A DNA stretch of 64,000 nt from SpSt-501 sp037481615 (GTDB lineage: Bacteria > Desulfobacterota > Desulfobacteria > Desulfobacterales > SpSt-501): assembly GCA_037481615.1 (NCBI GenBank), contig JBBFLI010000005.1, one strand, 5' to 3'. The notes beneath the pieces are model-generated. The model was given only the letters and a program-made list of their open reading frames with translations, ran no database searches and had not been told where the DNA came from. Shown here piece by piece: positions 56,981 through 64,000 of the stretch; positions within the stretch are counted from its first letter, which is position 1; the number at the start of each line of letters is the position of its first letter. The translations under genes were made by a program, and so were the position numbers.

Positions 56981-58252
56981 TCACGCCGCCGGCAGCGGCA
57001 GCAGATCCGGCGCATGCGTAAGGACGGTGATCCGTGCCTCGGGACCCTGCCGCCGCAGGGCCTCGGCGACCGCCCCCTCGAGGTCGGGGGCGTGCGTGTG
57101 GCCGAGCCGTTTCTTGTGCTCCGCGGGGATCCCCGGCGAAAAGGTGATCACCGAGGCCTTTTCCCGGACGAGCGCCCAGGCCACGGCGAGCGCGCAGGCA
57201 ACCCCGTTCTTCAGGCGGCCCTGCCGGTAGGCGGCTTTGATCTCCGCCGAGGGCCAGAAGGTGTAGTCAAGAAGATCGGTATGCACGGGGCTCACCCCTT
57301 CCGGCGCGGGAGTGCACAGCACGATCGTGCCGCCCGGCTTGACCATGCGCTGCGCGGGGTACTGGGCCTTGTGGGATTGCCAGAAGTCGAGATCGCAGGG
57401 ATAGGAGTTGGCGATCACGATGTCCGGGGTTTCACGGTAGGGAACCCCGTAGATCCCCCTTGCGGCGGCGACCCCGGCGCGGAAGGCCTCGCGCATCTCC
57501 CCGAAGAAGACCCCCGTCACCCGCCCCTCGCTGTCCATGACCACGTTGAAGATGGTTTTCATGCCCACGCGGTCGGCCATGTCGTCCATGTCGCGGCGCA
57601 CGGGATTGTCCTCGATGCCCAGAAACGAGTCCCCCCCGCCCTCGCAGGAGAGCATGTGGGTCTCGGCGGTGGTCTTCGGCCCGCAGATCCCGGGCTGGAT
57701 GATCTTCGAACTCCCCGAGAAGCCCGGGATGTGGTGCGGGACGATGGCTCCGAGGCCGATCACGACATCCGCCTCGGTGACCGCGCGGTTCACGTGCAGC
57801 GGGGTGCCGGCACGGGACCGCCCGAGATCGACGAGTTCCGCCGGGTTCTTCCACTCGTGGTTGAAGACGCGGATGCGGCCGAAAACCTCGTCGCCCACCT
57901 TGGCGCGGATTTCCTCCTCGGTCATGTAGCGGTGGGTGCCGAGCGCCAAAATGCAGGAGATCCGGCTGTCGGGGATCCCCGCCCGGTTCAGACGCGCGAG
58001 CAGCGGCGGGATCATGCGGTCGACGGGGGTGAGGCGGGTGTTGTCGTCGCTCACGAGGAGCACCCGGTCCGTCGGTCGGACCCACTCCTCGAGAGGGGGC
58101 TGCCCGATCGGGCGGGAGAGCGCCTTCGCGATCGAAGCCTCGAGATCGTCGAGCGGCGTCGAGGGGTGGGGGCGCAACACCTCGGCCAGGTTCCGGTCGG
58201 GCACATCGAACGAGAGCGGTTTTCCTCCGAATGGAATCGTGACCCGTGCCAT
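56981..58252 (-). CDS. LarA-family nickel-pincer enzyme (racemase/epimerase)
   Basis: A 423-residue LarA homologue. LarA carries out alpha-hydroxy acid racemisation or epimerisation with a nickel pincer nucleotide cofactor. The key residues of lactate racemase are all conserved with near-identical numbering: H107 in GTHR, H173 in VPHHIPG, cofactor-bound K183 in SGSSKIIQPG, and H199 in ETHM. SDDNTRLTP near 68 fits the family. No larB, larC or larE cofactor genes are in the window. The substrate is unknown; many LarA relatives act on other hydroxy acids. It is upstream of pdxA on the same strand, 59 bases away, and diverges from kbaZ. Confidence 0.85.
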   Translation of the reverse strand: MARVTIPFGGKPLSFDVPDRNLAEVLRPHPSTPLDDLEASIAKALSRPIGQPPLEEWVRPTDRVLLVSDDNTRLTPVDRMIPPLLARLNRAGIPDSRISCILALGTHRYMTEEEIRAKVGDEVFGRIRVFNHEWKNPAELVDLGRSRAGTPLHVNRAVTEADVVIGLGAIVPHHIPGFSGSSKIIQPGICGPKTTAETHMLSCEGGGDSFLGIEDNPVRRDMDDMADRVGMKTIFNVVMDSEGRVTGVFFGEMREAFRAGVAAARGIYGVPYRETPDIVIANSYPCDLDFWQSHKAQYPAQRMVKPGGTIVLCTPAPEGVSPVHTDLLDYTFWPSAEIKAAYRQGRLKNGVACALAVAWALVREKASVITFSPGIPAEHKKRLGHTHAPDLEGAVAEALRRQGPEARITVLTHAPDLLPLPAA

Positions 58253-58293
58253 GGCGAAATCCTTGCCCGCCAGCCCGTCTTCGGGTCGAGGCG

Positions 58294-58322
58294 TTGACCG
58301 GTTCCGTGAAAGCGTTTTAAGT
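58294..58322 (+). promoter_or_regulatory. Candidate promoter of kbaZ and the metacaspase gene
   Basis: TTGACC (58294-58299), 17 bases, TTAAGT (58317-58322), about 32 bases before the kbaZ ATG. The -10 box is weak. Confidence 0.3.
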
Positions 58323-58359
58323 TAACTCAAGCGATGGCCTTTGACGAGGTCGGGTTGGG

Positions 58360-59652
58360 ATGTCCTCTTTCCTGCGGGATCTGCGAGCGGGTCACCTGTC
58401 CGGCCGGCGGGGCGGGGTCTTTTCCGTCTGTTCTTCCCACCCTGAGGTCCTGGCCGCCGCGGTCTGTTACGCGCGCGAGGAGGGCATCCCGCTGCTGATC
58501 GAGGCCACGGCCGCCCAGGTCAACCCGCAGGGGGGCTACAGCGGCATGACCCCCGCCGATTTTTCCGCGCGGCTTGCGGCCCTGGCCGAAGGGCTGGGGC
58601 TGGGCCGGGAAAACCTCGTCCTCGGGGCGGACCATCTCGGCCCTTACGTCTGGCGGGAAAAACCCTCCGCGGAGGCCCTCGCCCGCGCGGCCGAGCTCGC
58701 CCGTCACTGCGTCGCGGCCGGTTTCCAAAAACTCCACATTGACGCCTCCGCTGCCTGCCGCGACGATCCGCCCCCCGCGCCGGATCCGCAAACCGCGGCC
58801 CGGCGTACGGCGTTGCTCTGCCGCATGGCCGAAGAGGAGGCCGCCCGCCGGGACGATGGGGCGGGACGCCCGCTCTATGTCATCGGGTCCGACGTCCCCC
58901 CGCCGGGGGGGCGCCCGGGTCTCCCGCGGGAGATCAAGGTCACCCGGCCGGAGCAAGTAGCCGAATTCCTCAGCCTGGTCAAGGAGGAGTTCCGGCGTCA
59001 GGGGATCGAAGACGCCTGGGAGCGGATCCTCGCCGTGGTCGTTCAGCCGGGCGTCGACTTCGGCCACGAGGGGGCCGCACCCTATCGGCCCGGACGCGCG
59101 GCCGCCCTATCGGGTTATCACGCCGCGCTTCCCGGGATCATGACCTACGAGGTTCACTCCACGGATTATCAATCGCCGGAGAGCCTCGCGCGCTTGGTCG
59201 CAGACCATTTCACGATCCTCAAGGTCGGCCCCTGCCTGACCGACGCGTTTCGCGAGGCGGTGTTCCACCTCGAAGAGTTGGAAATCGAGCTCGCCCGGCG
59301 TCGGCCGGGTCTGGCCCCCTCCGGGCTGCGTTCGGTCCTCCTCCGCGTCATGCAGGAGGATCCCGCGCACTGGCGGGAGTACTATCGCGGCTCGGAAGAG
59401 GAAATCCGTGAGCTCCTTCTTTCCAGCCGCCTGGACCGGGTCCGCTACTACTGGGCGCGCCCCGAGGTCGAAGCCGCCCTCACCCGGCTCTTTGCCAACC
59501 TTTCCCCGGCGATCCCGGAGGAATGGATCGTCAGGCTCTCCGCCGGCCCGAGCGATCGAGCCGGGGAGCTCCCGCGGCGTCTCACCGCGGCCGACTGGGT
59601 CCGCCGCCGCATCCAGGCGGCGCTTCGCCCCTACCGGGAAGCGTGCCGCTGA
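58360..59652 (+). CDS. KbaZ/GatZ-type D-tagatose-bisphosphate aldolase non-catalytic-subunit-like protein
   Basis: A 430-residue protein of the KbaZ/GatZ family. In enterobacteria these stabilise the catalytic KbaY/GatY class II aldolase that splits tagatose-1,6-bisphosphate. Family segments are ICSSHPEVL-like VFSVCSSHPEVLAAAV, LIEATAAQVNPQGGYSGM, LGADHLGPY, and LPGIMTYEVHSTDYQSP. No catalytic-subunit gene is in the window, and some family members may have activity of their own on sugar acids or polyols. It diverges from larA-like by 107 bases and is followed by the metacaspase-like gene after 37 bases. Confidence 0.85.
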   Translation: MSSFLRDLRAGHLSGRRGGVFSVCSSHPEVLAAAVCYAREEGIPLLIEATAAQVNPQGGYSGMTPADFSARLAALAEGLGLGRENLVLGADHLGPYVWREKPSAEALARAAELARHCVAAGFQKLHIDASAACRDDPPPAPDPQTAARRTALLCRMAEEEAARRDDGAGRPLYVIGSDVPPPGGRPGLPREIKVTRPEQVAEFLSLVKEEFRRQGIEDAWERILAVVVQPGVDFGHEGAAPYRPGRAAALSGYHAALPGIMTYEVHSTDYQSPESLARLVADHFTILKVGPCLTDAFREAVFHLEELEIELARRRPGLAPSGLRSVLLRVMQEDPAHWREYYRGSEEEIRELLLSSRLDRVRYYWARPEVEAALTRLFANLSPAIPEEWIVRLSAGPSDRAGELPRRLTAADWVRRRIQAALRPYREACR

Positions 59653-59689
59653 GCCGCCTCCCCCTCACCCCGAAAGAAAGGAGAGTCCC

Positions 59690-60505
59690 ATGGCCAGAAA
59701 AGCGCTCTGTATCGGCATCAACGACTACCCCGGAACGGCAAGCGATCTGTCGGGCTGCGTCAACGACGCCAAAGACTGGGCGGCGGCGCTCACGGCGCGC
59801 GGCTACCACGTGGAAACCCTGTTCGACCGCAAGGCGACCGGCGAGGGGATCCGCCGGGCGATCGGCCGTCTGCTTGCGGAATCGCGCACCGGGGATTCCC
59901 TGGTCGTCCAGTATTCCGGGCACGGCTCGTTCGTCCCCGACGAGGACGGCGACGAGCCCGACGGCACCGACGAGTGCCTCTGCCCCTACGACATCGCCAG
60001 CCGGGGGCCGATCACGGACGACGAGCTCTTCGACCTCTTCAGCGCCCGCCCCCCCGGGGTGAAGCTCGTCATGATCTCCGACTCCTGCCATTCCGGGACG
60101 GTCACCCGCTTTGCGCCGATCCTCACCCCGCCGACGATGCCCGGGAGGTCCTCCCCCCGCCGGCTCGTCCGGTTCCTCCCCCCGGCCGTGTTCCTCTCGA
60201 AGCGCGAGGCGGCCAAACTCGGCATCGGCCGCGGGCTGCGCCGCTCGAGCCCGCCGGGGCGCTATGCGGCGCTGCTCCTTGCCGGCTGCCAGGACACCGA
60301 GTACAGCTACGACGCCTGGTTTGCGGGCCGACCGAACGGTGCGTTCACCTTCGTCGCCCTCGAGGCCCTGAAGTCCCTGCCGGCGCGGGCGACCTACCAA
60401 AGCTGGTACAAGGCGATTCGACGCATGCTGCCCTCGCAGCAGTACCCCCAGACCCCCAACCTCTACGGCTCGAGCCGTATGAAGCGCTGGCGCGTGCTCG
60501 ACTGA
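59690..60505 (+). CDS. Metacaspase-like (peptidase C14) protein
   Basis: A 271-residue caspase-family protease. The N-terminal fold begins KALCIGINDYPG. The catalytic dyad is H78 in VQYSGHGS and C133 in MISDSCHSG. The acidic segment between them (VPDEDGDEPDGTDECLCPYD) is typical of type I metacaspases, which cut after Arg or Lys. There is no signal peptide and no extra domain. Prokaryotic metacaspases have been linked to cell death, stress and aggregation. AAAGGAGAG precedes the ATG. It follows kbaZ closely, but a promoter within the following gap likely isolates the TRAP genes. Confidence 0.85.
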   Translation: MARKALCIGINDYPGTASDLSGCVNDAKDWAAALTARGYHVETLFDRKATGEGIRRAIGRLLAESRTGDSLVVQYSGHGSFVPDEDGDEPDGTDECLCPYDIASRGPITDDELFDLFSARPPGVKLVMISDSCHSGTVTRFAPILTPPTMPGRSSPRRLVRFLPPAVFLSKREAAKLGIGRGLRRSSPPGRYAALLLAGCQDTEYSYDAWFAGRPNGAFTFVALEALKSLPARATYQSWYKAIRRMLPSQQYPQTPNLYGSSRMKRWRVLD

Positions 60506-60524
60506 GCGCAGCCGGGTTCGTCCC

Positions 60525-60554
60525 TTGACAGCCCTTTCGAATCTTCCGTATAGG
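60525..60554 (+). promoter_or_regulatory. Sigma-70 promoter of the dctPQM operon
   Basis: TTGACA (60525-60530), an 18-base spacer and TATAGG (60549-60554). A good match; implies a leader of about 105 bases before the dctP ATG. Confidence 0.6.
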
Positions 60555-60598
60555 GCAGGATCTGGAAAGCCCGCCGGATCGAGTAAACCCATCGGCTT

Positions 60599-60636
60599 CC
60601 GGAGGCGTGATGGCGGGGAAACACGGCGACCTCCGG
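60599..60636 (+). other. Hairpin in the dctP leader
   Basis: Arms CCGGAGG (60599-60605) and CCTCCGG (60630-60636), with an inner CGTG/CACG pair (60606-60609 and 60622-60625) and a 4-base bulge. It ends about 20 bases before the AAGGAG ribosome site. It could be a regulatory RNA fold or chance in GC-rich DNA. Confidence 0.4.
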
Positions 60637-60668
60637 CAAGCCCGGCCCCACACAAGGAGTTCGGCAAG

Positions 60669-61754
60669 ATGAAAGCCTGCGCGCGAATCGTTCTCTGCCT
60701 CCTCGTCCTTCTTCTCCTCGGCGGCCCGGCCTGGGCCAAGATCACGATCAAGGTGGCCAACGCCGGTCCCGACGTCCCCACCAACCGCACCGTCAAGGCG
60801 GTCGAGATTTTCCGTCATCTGGTCGAAACCCAGACGAAGGGGGAAATCGAGGTCAAGGCCTTCCATGCCTCGAAGCTCGGCAACGAGCGCGAGGCCCTGG
60901 AAGGGGTGCGCATGGGCACGATCGAAATGGCGACCCTTTCGAGCGGACCGGTTCCGGGCTTCTTCGACCCGGCGGTCGTCTTCGACATCCCCTTCCTCTT
61001 CAACAGCGCACCCGCGGCCTGGAAGGTCTTCGACGGCGATTTCGGCCGCCGCTTCGGCGAGGCCTTTCTCGCCAAGACGGGCGTGCGCATCCTGGCGATC
61101 ACCGAAAACGGCTATCGCCACTTCACCGCCAACCGCCCGATGAAGGGTGTCGCCGACATGAAAGGCCTGAAGATCCGCACCATGGAAAACCCGGCCCACA
61201 TGGAGATGGTCAAGGCGCTCGGCGCCGACCCCACGCCCATCGCCTTCGGCGAGCTCTACATGGCCCTGCAGCAGAGGGTCGTGGACGGGATGGAGCTGCC
61301 GATCGTCCTCATCCACGACATGAAATTCTACGAAGTCCAGAAGTACGTGATCCTCGACGGCCATCTTTACAACCCCCTCTTCGTCTTCATGAACGAGAAT
61401 TTCTTCCAGAAGAAGCTGAACGCCGAGCAGCGCCGGATCGTCTCCGAGGCGGCCGTGGTTCTCGCCCACACGCACAACGGCTTCTCCCAGGAGGCGAACA
61501 TCGAGGGGATCGAAAAGCTCAAGGCCCAGGGGATGCAGATCTACCAGCCGACGGCCGAAGAGCTCAACCAGTTCCGCCAGATCGCCCAGCCCGCGGGGCT
61601 GACGTTCATCCGCAAAAAAGCGGGCGACGAGTGGACGGACGGCATCCTTGCCGCCGCAGCGAAGGCCGAAAAGGAGGTGGGCGACCGCGCGGAGCAGGTC
61701 GTGAAGGATTTCATCCGCATGGCAAACGAGAAGTACGCCCAGATCAAGAAATAG
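60669..61754 (+). CDS. dctP: TRAP transporter solute-binding protein DctP
   Basis: A 361-residue periplasmic binding protein of the DctP family. A signal peptide covers 1-24 (LCLLVLLLLGGPAWA). Family features are FFDPAVVFDIPFLF, the ligand arginine region in YRHFTANRPMK, and LGADPTPIAFGELYMALQQRVVDGMELP, where most DctPs have QENP at the end. Such proteins bind C4-dicarboxylates, sugar acids or keto acids; the specificity is not clear. The ATG at 60669 was chosen for AAGGAG and the signal peptide. dctQ and dctM follow directly. Confidence 0.92.
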   Translation: MKACARIVLCLLVLLLLGGPAWAKITIKVANAGPDVPTNRTVKAVEIFRHLVETQTKGEIEVKAFHASKLGNEREALEGVRMGTIEMATLSSGPVPGFFDPAVVFDIPFLFNSAPAAWKVFDGDFGRRFGEAFLAKTGVRILAITENGYRHFTANRPMKGVADMKGLKIRTMENPAHMEMVKALGADPTPIAFGELYMALQQRVVDGMELPIVLIHDMKFYEVQKYVILDGHLYNPLFVFMNENFFQKKLNAEQRRIVSEAAVVLAHTHNGFSQEANIEGIEKLKAQGMQIYQPTAEELNQFRQIAQPAGLTFIRKKAGDEWTDGILAAAAKAEKEVGDRAEQVVKDFIRMANEKYAQIKK

Positions 61755-61779
61755 CCCGGTGGGGAGGACGACTCTCGGG

Positions 61780-62295
61780 ATGGAGAGACTCTCCCGGATC
61801 CTCGACCGGGCAAGCGCGGCCTTGAGCCGCTTTGCCGAGCGGCTGCTCATCCTGCTCGGGGTCGCCATGTCCGCCGTGGTGATCCTGCAGGTGTTCTTCC
61901 GCTTCGTGGTCTACGTGCCGTTTCCCTGGTCGGAGGAGCTCGCCCGCTATCTCATGATCTGGATGGGGCTGGTGGGCTCCTTCGTCGCCCTGCGGCGGGG
62001 GCGGCACATCGGGGTGAACAGCCTGGTCGAATGCCTCCCCCCCCCTCTGCGGCGGCTGACTTCGATCGGGCTTCACCTCGCCCTGATCGCCTTTCTGGCC
62101 CTCATCGCCCGCGAAGGGCTGAATCTCGCCCTCTTCAACGCGGCGCAGAAATCCCCGGCGATGATGATCCCCATGTTCTACCCCTATCTCGCCATCCCCG
62201 TGGGCGCGGCGCTCATGATCGTCGAGCTGCTTGCGGGGCTGCTCAGGGTCTTCTCGCCGGCGGCGCCCCGGCCGGGCGAAGGGGAAGCCGCGTGA
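61780..62295 (+). CDS. dctQ: TRAP transporter small membrane subunit DctQ
   Basis: A 171-residue membrane protein with four spans. The family segment PFPWSEELARYLMIWMGLVGS (a short W-SEE-xxR-xxxxW run) is present. It joins DctM to form the Na+-coupled uptake unit. ATG 61780 is chosen over GTG 61759. It follows dctP by 25 bases, and its stop overlaps dctM (GTGA). Confidence 0.9.
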   Translation: MERLSRILDRASAALSRFAERLLILLGVAMSAVVILQVFFRFVVYVPFPWSEELARYLMIWMGLVGSFVALRRGRHIGVNSLVECLPPPLRRLTSIGLHLALIAFLALIAREGLNLALFNAAQKSPAMMIPMFYPYLAIPVGAALMIVELLAGLLRVFSPAAPRPGEGEAA

Positions 62296-63572
62296 TCCCC
62301 CTGATCGCGGGCGTCTTTCTCGCCACCCTCGCGCTGGGGTTCCCGGTCGCCTTCTGCCTGGGCCTGAGCGCTCTCGCCGCCCTCTGGATGCTCGATGTGC
62401 CCCTGAGCCTCATCGCCCAGCGCATGTTCACGGGGATCGACTCCTTTCCCCTGATGGCCGTCCCGCTCTTCGTTCTGGCGGGCGAGCTCATGAATCGCGG
62501 CGGGACGACGATCCGCCTGGTCGGCTTTGCAAACGCCCTCGTCGGCCGTATCCGCGGCGGGCTCGCCCACACGAACATCGTCGCCTCCATGTTCCTCGGC
62601 GGGATCTCCGGCTCGGCCGTGGCCGACGCCTCGGCGATCGGCACCGTCCTCGTCCCCGGGATGGTGCGCGCCGGCTACGACAAGGCCTTTTCGGCCGCGT
62701 TGACCGCGGCCTCGAGCACCATGGGGCCGATCATCCCGCCCTCGATCTTCATGGTCATCATGGGGGTGACGACCGGCCTCTCGATCGGCGCGCTGTTCGC
62801 CGCCGGGATCATCCCCGGGCTGCTGATCGGCTTCTCCATGATGGGTCTCTCCTACGTCATGGCCCTCCGCCGCGGGTACCCGAGAGTCGAGGAGCCCTTC
62901 ACCGCGGCCTTTCTCTGGGATCACTTCAAAAAGGCCGGCCCGGCCCTCGTCGCCCCCCTGATCATCCTGGGGGGCATCCTGGGGGGGGTCTTCACCCCCA
63001 CGGAGGCCGCCGCCGTGGCCCTGTTCTACGCGCTTCTCCTCGGCCTGTTCGTCTACCGCGAACTCGACTGGGCCGGCATCCGGCAGGTCTTCGTCGACGG
63101 GGCGGTCACGACCGCCGTGTTGCTCCTCATCATCGCCATGGCGAACGTCTTCTCCTGGGTGCTGACCGCCGAGCAGATCCCCAACCGCATCGCCGCGATG
63201 CTGCTGGGACTGACCGAAAACCCCTACCTGATCCTGCTCCTGATCAACCTGTTTCTCCTCTTCGTGGGGATGTTCCTCGAAGGCGGGGCGGCGATCATCA
63301 TCCTCGCCCCCACGCTTCTCGCCGTCGCCCAGGGGGTCGGCATCCACCCCCTGCATTTCGGCTTCGTCATGGTCTTCAACATCGTCGTGGGGCTCCTCAC
63401 CCCGCCGCTCGGGGTCTGCCTCTTTGTCGTCTGCGGTGTCACGGGGCTGCCGCTGCCGCAGGTGACCCGCGCCGTGCTGCCGTTTCTGGCGCTCGAAATC
63501 GGGATCCTCCTCCTCGTCACCTACGCCCCGGCGATCGTGCTCTGGATCCCGCAGCTCCTCGGCTATGCCTGA
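62292..63572 (+). CDS. dctM: TRAP transporter large permease DctM
   Basis: A 426-residue membrane protein with about twelve spans, the Na+-driven transport subunit. Family segments are VPLFVLAGELMNRGG, GGISGSAVADASAIGTVLVPGM (about 103-124), and PTEAAAVALFYALLLG. It overlaps dctQ by four bases, and the amidohydrolase starts seven bases before its stop, so the transporter and that enzyme are probably made together. The start codon is GTG. Confidence 0.95.
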   Translation: MIPLIAGVFLATLALGFPVAFCLGLSALAALWMLDVPLSLIAQRMFTGIDSFPLMAVPLFVLAGELMNRGGTTIRLVGFANALVGRIRGGLAHTNIVASMFLGGISGSAVADASAIGTVLVPGMVRAGYDKAFSAALTAASSTMGPIIPPSIFMVIMGVTTGLSIGALFAAGIIPGLLIGFSMMGLSYVMALRRGYPRVEEPFTAAFLWDHFKKAGPALVAPLIILGGILGGVFTPTEAAAVALFYALLLGLFVYRELDWAGIRQVFVDGAVTTAVLLLIIAMANVFSWVLTAEQIPNRIAAMLLGLTENPYLILLLINLFLLFVGMFLEGGAAIIILAPTLLAVAQGVGIHPLHFGFVMVFNIVVGLLTPPLGVCLFVVCGVTGLPLPQVTRAVLPFLALEIGILLLVTYAPAIVLWIPQLLGYA

Positions 63573-64000
63573 AGTGGACGCCGCAGCACCCCGCGTCTCC
63601 CCCCTGAGCCCCGATGAGCTCTCCGCCGTGCTCGAACTCCGTCACCGCCTCCATGCCCGCCCGGAACCGGCCGGCAGCGAGTCCGTTACGGTGCAAATCC
63701 TCACCGAGTTTCTCGCCGGCCGTTTCCCCGATCGCATCGTCTCCGGAGTCGGCGGCCGGGGACTCGCCGCCGTCTTCACGGGAGAAAAACCCGGCCCCAC
63801 GGTGCTCTTCCGCGCCGAACTCGACGCCGTACCGGTGGCCGAGGAAAGCGGCGTTTCCTATGCCTCGAAGACCCCGGGGCTTTCCCACGCCTGCGGCCAC
63901 GACGGCCACATGGCGATCCTCGCCGGGCTGGCCGTGCGGCTCGCACGGCAACGCCCCGCATGCGGCAAAACCGTGCTTCTCTTTCAACCCGCGGAAGAGA
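63566..64000 (+). CDS. M20-family amidohydrolase (hippurate hydrolase-like), 5' part
   Basis: The first 145 codons of a gene that runs off the right edge. It is a metal-dependent M20D peptidase: the signature LSHACGHDGHM (residues 107-116, ligands C110, H112) and LLFQPAEE (catalytic E144) are intact, with RAELDAVPVAEESG before them. Relatives split N-acyl amino acids such as hippurate or acetyl-diaminopimelate. Starting inside dctM, it suggests the imported substrate may be an N-acyl or amide compound. The remainder is beyond the window. Confidence 0.88.

Overview
The window is 64 kb of gene-dense, GC-rich bacterial chromosome. It holds about 50 protein genes, two tRNAs, and no insertion sequence, prophage, CRISPR array or rRNA. 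The cell is Gram-negative: it has heptose synthesis for LPS (HldE), a Pqi/MCE envelope transport operon, a PilY1-like pilus-tip protein and a periplasmic amidase. QueH, a rubrerythrin-like protein, a LarA-type enzyme and Fe-S/molybdenum oxidoreductases point to an anaerobic or microaerobic life. Bactofilins, HD-GYP signalling, TRAP uptake and a sigma-54 promoter at a pilus gene fit a deltaproteobacterium-like (Desulfobacterota/Desulfuromonadota) host. This placement is inferred from gene content only.

Layout. 1-5.8 kb: the 5' end of purM, then a co-directional run alaC-hom-thrH-thioesterase-hldE-yggU, ending at an initiator tRNA with its own promoter. 5.8-9.1 kb: three exported proteins of unknown role and a strong terminator. 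9.3-16.5 kb: phnW, a minus-strand operon of short-chain dehydrogenase, saccharopine-dehydrogenase-like protein and molybdopterin oxidoreductase, then a flavin/Fe-S old-yellow-enzyme reductase. 16.5-22.8 kb: a secreted PHP-domain protein with a cysteine-rich tail, the overlapping pqiA-pqiA-pqiB-pqiC operon and an exported acetamidase-family protein. 22.9-29 kb: tRNA-Leu, an HD-GYP regulator with a Rossmann-fold neighbour, and maf-yggS-queH-M48 protease.

29-38.6 kb is a long minus-strand block: crotonase, amidase, mutS, lapA, HIT, and the overlapping trio Mut7-C, ATP-grasp and dGTPase-like. 38.7-48 kb holds an unusual transmembrane kinase, an AMMECR1 protein, a 1652-residue PilY1-like adhesin behind a near-perfect sigma-54 promoter, and two bactofilins. 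48-55.9 kb is mixed housekeeping and membrane genes: an exported isoaspartyl methyltransferase, a spermine-synthase-like membrane protein, a ferritin-like protein, an ECHDC3-like crotonase, a zinc ribbon, a nucleoside transporter, and a Tat-exported molybdoenzyme.

55.9-64 kb looks like a catabolic island: a PdxA2-type dehydrogenase, a LarA-family enzyme, a KbaZ/GatZ protein, a metacaspase-like protease, a complete DctPQM TRAP importer and an M20 amidohydrolase cut by the window end. I infer uptake and breakdown of a hydroxy-acid or sugar-acid; the substrate is not determined. The most unusual items are this island, the kinase, and the PilY1-like protein, whose von Willebrand domain is interrupted by a jelly-roll in permuted order.
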